Positions 6,947 through 9,414 of a stretch of 9,414 nt of DNA are shown piece after piece (the stretch's first letter is position 1; each line of letters opens with the position of its first letter). Both the position numbers and the translations under genes were made by a program. Source of the DNA: Hyphococcus sp. (lineage in GTDB: Bacteria > Pseudomonadota > Alphaproteobacteria > Caulobacterales > Parvularculaceae). The notes beneath the pieces are model-generated. The model was given only the letters and a program-made list of their open reading frames with translations, was not told the origin of the DNA and did no database searches. The stretch spans positions 1-9,414 of the forward strand of contig BQJG01000091.1 of the NCBI GenBank assembly GCA_021604585.1. Direction: 5' to 3'.

Positions 6947-7521
6947 TGTCCTTCGAACCGATCAAAAAGCTGACTTCTCGAACCGTTGTGTTGTCACAAG
7001 AAAACATCGACACTGACCAGATCATCCCGGCCCGCTTTCTGACTACCACGTTGAAAGAAGGGCTCGGCAAGTCCGCCTTTTATGACTGGCGATATGATGA
7101 AGATGGACGGCCGAAAAACTCTTCCGTCTTCAATGGCGTCGATCCCGATACTCATCAATTTCTGGTAGCCGGGTCGAATTTTGGCTGCGGCTCGTCACGC
7201 GAACACGCGCCTTGGGCGCTCGCTGGGTTCGGGTTTCGGGCGGTGATCAGTTCAGATATCGCGGACATCTTCAAAAGCAACGCCCTTAAAAATGGTTTGT
7301 TGCCGATTGAGGTCGATAAAGAAACGCACCGCGTCTTGCTCTCATCGCCGGGGGCTGAAGTAACGATTGACCTGGAAACAAACTCTGTGACATTCGGCTC
7401 TGGTCAGGCTGCGTCTTTCGTGGTGGAGCCGTTTGCGCGCCGTTGCCTTCTTGATGGCGTTGATCCGCTCGGTCATTTGTTGAATCAGGTTTCAGCGATT
7501 GAAGAATTTGAAAGAAACTAA
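6946..7521 (+). CDS. leuD: 3-isopropylmalate dehydratase small subunit (191 aa)
   Basis: This is the swivel-domain partner of LeuC, completing the active site of isopropylmalate isomerase. Signatures seen are NIDTDQIIPARFL (20-32), NFGCGSSREHAPWAL (78-92) and PFARRCLLDGVDPLG (162-176). The length fits the longer bacterial LeuD, about 190-200 residues, rather than the short archaeal type. The start is firmly set by the strong Shine-Dalgarno AAGGAG (6932-6937), 8 nt before an ATG that overlaps the leuC stop by one base. leuB begins only 2 nt after the stop. Nothing is missing. Confidence 0.97.
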   Translation: MSFEPIKKLTSRTVVLSQENIDTDQIIPARFLTTTLKEGLGKSAFYDWRYDEDGRPKNSSVFNGVDPDTHQFLVAGSNFGCGSSREHAPWALAGFGFRAVISSDIADIFKSNALKNGLLPIEVDKETHRVLLSSPGAEVTIDLETNSVTFGSGQAASFVVEPFARRCLLDGVDPLGHLLNQVSAIEEFERN

Positions 7522-7523
7522 AG

Positions 7524-8564
7524 ATGGCCGCGAATATTGCATTTCTTCCAGGTGACGGCGTCGGACCAGAAGTCGCCATCGCCGCCAAACATGTTCTTGA
7601 GGCGGTAGCGGGAAAATTTTCACTGTCGCTCGACTTCAAAGATTGTTTTTTTGGCGGCGCCGCGATTGACGCCTGCGGCGATCCGTTTCCTGAGGAAACA
7701 AAGAGCTCGTGCCTAGCAGCAGACGCAATTTTTCTTGGCGCCATTGGCGGGCCCAACTGGGATAGCGCCAAGCGCCGTCCGGAGGCGGGGCTGCTCGACA
7801 TGCGCAAGGCGCTTGGCGTCTACGCCAATCTGCGTCCGGTCAGCATCGCCGCAGGCATGGAGCATCTTTCACCGCTACGCACAGAACGCGCAACCGGCGT
7901 TGACATGTTGATCGTTCGCGAGCTGACCGGCGGCATGTATTTTGGCGCGCGTGAAGAAGGTGAGCTTCGCGCCACCGACCAATGCCTTTACACAAAGGAA
8001 GAAGTGACGCGCGTGGCGCGGATCGCTTTTGAAGCCGCGCGCAAGCGAAGCGGCCGGGTTGCGTCCGTGGACAAGGCGAATGTGCTGGCGACCAGCCGGT
8101 TGTGGCGCGCCGCTGTGAACGAATTGCATGATGCGAAATATCGCGATGTAGAGCTGTCTCATGTGCTCGTTGACGCAATGGCGATGAAGCTCATTCAACA
8201 GCCGGCAGCGTTCGATGTAATCCTGACCGAGAATCTGTTCGGCGACATATTAAGCGATGAAGCCTCAGTGTTCTCCGGTTCAATTGGCCTCGCGCCTTCG
8301 GCGTCGCTCGGTGACGGAACGCGCGGGCTTTATGAGCCGATCCACGGATCGGCGCCGGACATAGCGGGGCAGGGGAAAGCCAATCCCGTTGGCGCTATCC
8401 TCAGTGCGGCGATGTTGCTGCGCCATAGTCTGAAGGAGATTACTGCGGCTGATGCGATTGAGGCGGCGGTGTCAAAAGCGCTCGCTGCGGGGCGCGGGAC
8501 CAGCGACATTGGCGGTAACGACAACACAGCGTCGTTTACGGATGCGGTTGTCGAGTTGATCTAA
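7524..8564 (+). CDS. leuB: 3-isopropylmalate dehydrogenase (346 aa)
   Basis: LeuB oxidises and decarboxylates 3-isopropylmalate to 2-ketoisocaproate with NAD+ and a divalent metal. Visible motifs are FLPGDGVGPEV at the N-terminus, LGAIGGPNWD (71-80), substrate arginines R94, R104 and R132, ELTGGMYFG (133-141) with Y139, and VDKAN with K184. Metal-binding aspartates are D217, D241 and D245 in VDAMAMKL and FGDILSDEAS. The cofactor loop HGSAPDIAG (274-282) has Asp at 279, the residue that selects NAD over NADP in this family, unlike the Lys-Tyr of isocitrate dehydrogenase. The Shine-Dalgarno is weak, and translation is probably coupled to leuD, whose stop lies 2 nt upstream. It is the last gene of the run and is followed by a palindromic repeat. 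Confidence 0.97.
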   Translation: MAANIAFLPGDGVGPEVAIAAKHVLEAVAGKFSLSLDFKDCFFGGAAIDACGDPFPEETKSSCLAADAIFLGAIGGPNWDSAKRRPEAGLLDMRKALGVYANLRPVSIAAGMEHLSPLRTERATGVDMLIVRELTGGMYFGAREEGELRATDQCLYTKEEVTRVARIAFEAARKRSGRVASVDKANVLATSRLWRAAVNELHDAKYRDVELSHVLVDAMAMKLIQQPAAFDVILTENLFGDILSDEASVFSGSIGLAPSASLGDGTRGLYEPIHGSAPDIAGQGKANPVGAILSAAMLLRHSLKEITAADAIEAAVSKALAAGRGTSDIGGNDNTASFTDAVVELI

Positions 8565-8581
8565 GCATCAGCGCCCTTCAC

Positions 8582-8659
8582 TTGTCATGCCCGGGCTTGT
8601 CCCGGGCATCCAGTAACTGGTTCAGAACTGGATCACCGGCATGAAGCCGGTGATGACAA
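8582..8659. repeat. Palindromic, cloverleaf-like intergenic repeat
   Basis: Nested inverted repeats fill the gap between the convergent leuB and deaminase genes. Outer arms TTGTCAT (8582-8588) and ATGACAA (8653-8659) enclose three hairpins. The first is ATGCCCGGG/CCCGGGCAT (8587-8595 with 8601-8609). The second is ATCCAGT/ACTGGAT (8608-8614 with 8627-8633). The third is ATCACCGGC/GCCGGTGAT (8632-8640 with 8646-8654). Loops of the first and third are 5 nt (CTTGT, ATGAA). Similar palindromes reading TCATGCCCGGGCTTG...CCGGGCATCCA...GGTGATGACA are, from general knowledge, dispersed in many alphaproteobacterial genomes. It may slow or end transcription from both sides, but neither strand shows a U-tract. 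No ORF or tRNA identity fits it. Confidence 0.82.
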
Positions 8660-8704
8660 CACAGGGAGCTAGCAAGCATCACAGGTTGCTGATTACCTTC
8701 ATAA

Positions 8705-9151
8705 TCACTCCATTATGTCTTCGTTCCAGAGCTCCGGCTTTTCGCGAATGAACCGCGCCATTAATTCCAGCGATGCTGCGTGCGCCACATCGATCACCTC
8801 AACGCCGCGCTCGCGCAGGAATTCTTCATTGCCGCCAAAGTTTTTTGTGTCGTTGACGACGATGCGCGGAATTTTAAACTGCACAATGGTTCCCGAACAC
8901 ATCATGCAGGGTGAAAGCGATGTATAGAGCGTCAAATCGCGATAAGAGCTTTGACGCCCGGCTTTGCGCAGACAGTCCATCTCGCCATGGGCGATGGGAT
9001 CGCCGTGTTGAACGCGCTGATTATGGCCGGCGGCGATAAGCTCGCCGCCGCGCGCCAGCACCGATCCGATGGGCAAGCCGCCATCATCGTAGCTCTTCTT
9101 CGCCTCCAAAAAGGCGCGCTCGATAAATTGTTGGTCCCACTCATTCAGCAT
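8705..9151 (-). CDS. Fungal-type cytosine deaminase (148 aa)
   Basis: This CDA-fold zinc deaminase most resembles yeast Fcy1, which converts cytosine to uracil plus ammonia. The zinc site is H55-x-E57 (AHGEM) with C82 and C85 (SPCMMC). Other Fcy1 active-site positions are also matched: N44 (GHN), I28 (LPIG), F105, W142 and D145 (ELWNEDIME, against PQDWFEDIGE in yeast). That end-to-end match favours cytosine over guanine or tRNA-adenosine deaminase, although bacterial relatives are often annotated only as nucleoside deaminase, and substrates such as isoguanine or creatinine analogues cannot be excluded. The start at 9151 is chosen because AGGAG (minus strand, 9164-9160) lies 8 nt upstream and the fold begins there. 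A longer in-frame start at 9313 would run antisense through upp. The divergent upp gene, which uses uracil, supports a role in pyrimidine salvage. Confidence 0.85.
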   Translation of the reverse strand: MLNEWDQQFIERAFLEAKKSYDDGGLPIGSVLARGGELIAAGHNQRVQHGDPIAHGEMDCLRKAGRQSSYRDLTLYTSLSPCMMCSGTIVQFKIPRIVVNDTKNFGGNEEFLRERGVEVIDVAHAASLELMARFIREKPELWNEDIME

Positions 9152-9187
9152 CGCGGCGTCTCCTGATGGACAAGGGCGGATTGTTGA

Positions 9188-9216
9188 TTGATAAAGGCGC
9201 GCGGCGAAACAGACAA
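9188..9216 (-). promoter_or_regulatory. Candidate sigma-70-type promoter for the deaminase gene
   Basis: Read on the minus strand, TTGTCT (9216-9211) and TATCAA (9193-9188) are separated by exactly 17 nt. Each matches the sigma-70 consensus at four of six positions. Transcription would start near 9181, leaving a leader of about 30 nt containing the AGGAG site. The match is modest and the 75-nt divergent region (9152-9226) must also hold or transmit the upp promoter, for which no clear candidate was found. Confidence 0.3.
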
Positions 9217-9226
9217 CAGAGGCGTC

Positions 9227-9414
9227 ATGTCGAAATCCCTCACCATCGTTGACCATCCGCTGATCCAGCACAAGCTGACGATCCTGCGCGACAAACACAC
9301 ATCGACCGCGCAATTCCGTCAGGTGCTGCGCGAGGTGGCGTTTGTGTTGGGCTGCGAGGCGACCAAGGATCTGGCGCTCGGCAATATCGAGATTGAAACG
9401 CCGCTTGAAAAACT
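9227..9414 (+). CDS. upp: Uracil phosphoribosyltransferase, N-terminal part (3' end outside window)
   Basis: The enzyme makes UMP from uracil and PRPP. Only the first 62 codons are present and the frame is open to the window edge. The visible part opens MSKSLTIVDHPLIQHKLTILR and continues through TSTAQFRQVLREVAFVLGCEATKDL to IETPLEK. It lines up with the E. coli Upp N-terminus (VKHPLVKHKLGLMR, then [25 protein letters not shown]). The PRPP-binding and uracil-binding motifs lie downstream and cannot be checked. AGAGG (9218-9222) sits 4 nt before the ATG, slightly close but usable. The gene diverges from the cytosine deaminase gene with 75 nt between the start codons, so one shared control region could serve both steps of cytosine salvage. 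Confidence 0.9.
   Translation, partial: MSKSLTIVDHPLIQHKLTILRDKHTSTAQFRQVLREVAFVLGCEATKDLALGNIEIETPLEK

Noticed and set aside
8582..8659. tRNA gene suggested by the cloverleaf-like fold
   Set aside because: There is no T-arm consensus, acceptor or CCA pattern, or anticodon-loop geometry. The arms are symmetrical palindromes typical of an intergenic repeat.
8660..8704. Weak inverted repeat AGCAA/TTGCT downstream of the deaminase gene as a terminator
   Set aside because: Only a 5-bp stem with a 10-nt loop and no U-tract on either strand, so it is not supportable.
9152..9313. Longer start for the cytosine deaminase at 9313
   Set aside because: The extra 54 residues run antisense through the conserved upp N-terminus and match nothing in the family. 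The start at 9151 has AGGAG at ideal spacing.

Overview
The window looks like a chromosomal segment of an alphaproteobacterium. It is moderately GC-rich and tightly packed, and it carries a palindromic intergenic repeat of a kind that is scattered through many alphaproteobacterial genomes. The protein sequences fit this placement, except that the ketol-acid reductoisomerase looks unusual for the group. No phage, transposon, CRISPR array, tRNA or rRNA was seen.

Positions 1-8564 hold one long plus-strand run of branched-chain amino acid genes: ilvD (3' end only), ilvC, ilvB, ilvN, leuA, leuC, leuD and leuB. The junctions are 17 nt, 6 nt, a 4-nt ATGA overlap, 121 nt, a 4-nt ATGA overlap, a 1-nt TAATG overlap and 2 nt. 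Together the products convert pyruvate (or pyruvate plus 2-ketobutyrate) to the 2-keto acids of valine and isoleucine, and carry 2-ketoisovalerate on to 2-ketoisocaproate, the keto acid of leucine. The final transaminase (ilvE) and threonine deaminase (ilvA) are not in view.

The only real gap in this run, between ilvN and leuA (3806-3926), is the most interesting stretch. It encodes a 19-residue peptide, MKVRQRLINLISLLLSPAR, with five Leu and two Ile codons among nine consecutive codons. Around it lie RNA arms that can form mutually exclusive stems. This looks like a leucine-responsive leader (leuL-like) inserted inside the operon, so that leuACDB could be tuned separately from the upstream ilv genes. 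No U-tract terminator is visible, so the output is more likely translational or Rho-linked than classical intrinsic attenuation.

Positions 8565-8704 separate the convergent leuB and deaminase genes and contain a cloverleaf-like palindromic repeat. On the minus strand (8705-9151) lies a cytosine deaminase closely resembling the fungal Fcy1 type. Diverging from it on the plus strand is the start of upp (uracil phosphoribosyltransferase), cut by the window edge. This pair would form a short salvage route from cytosine to uracil to UMP.
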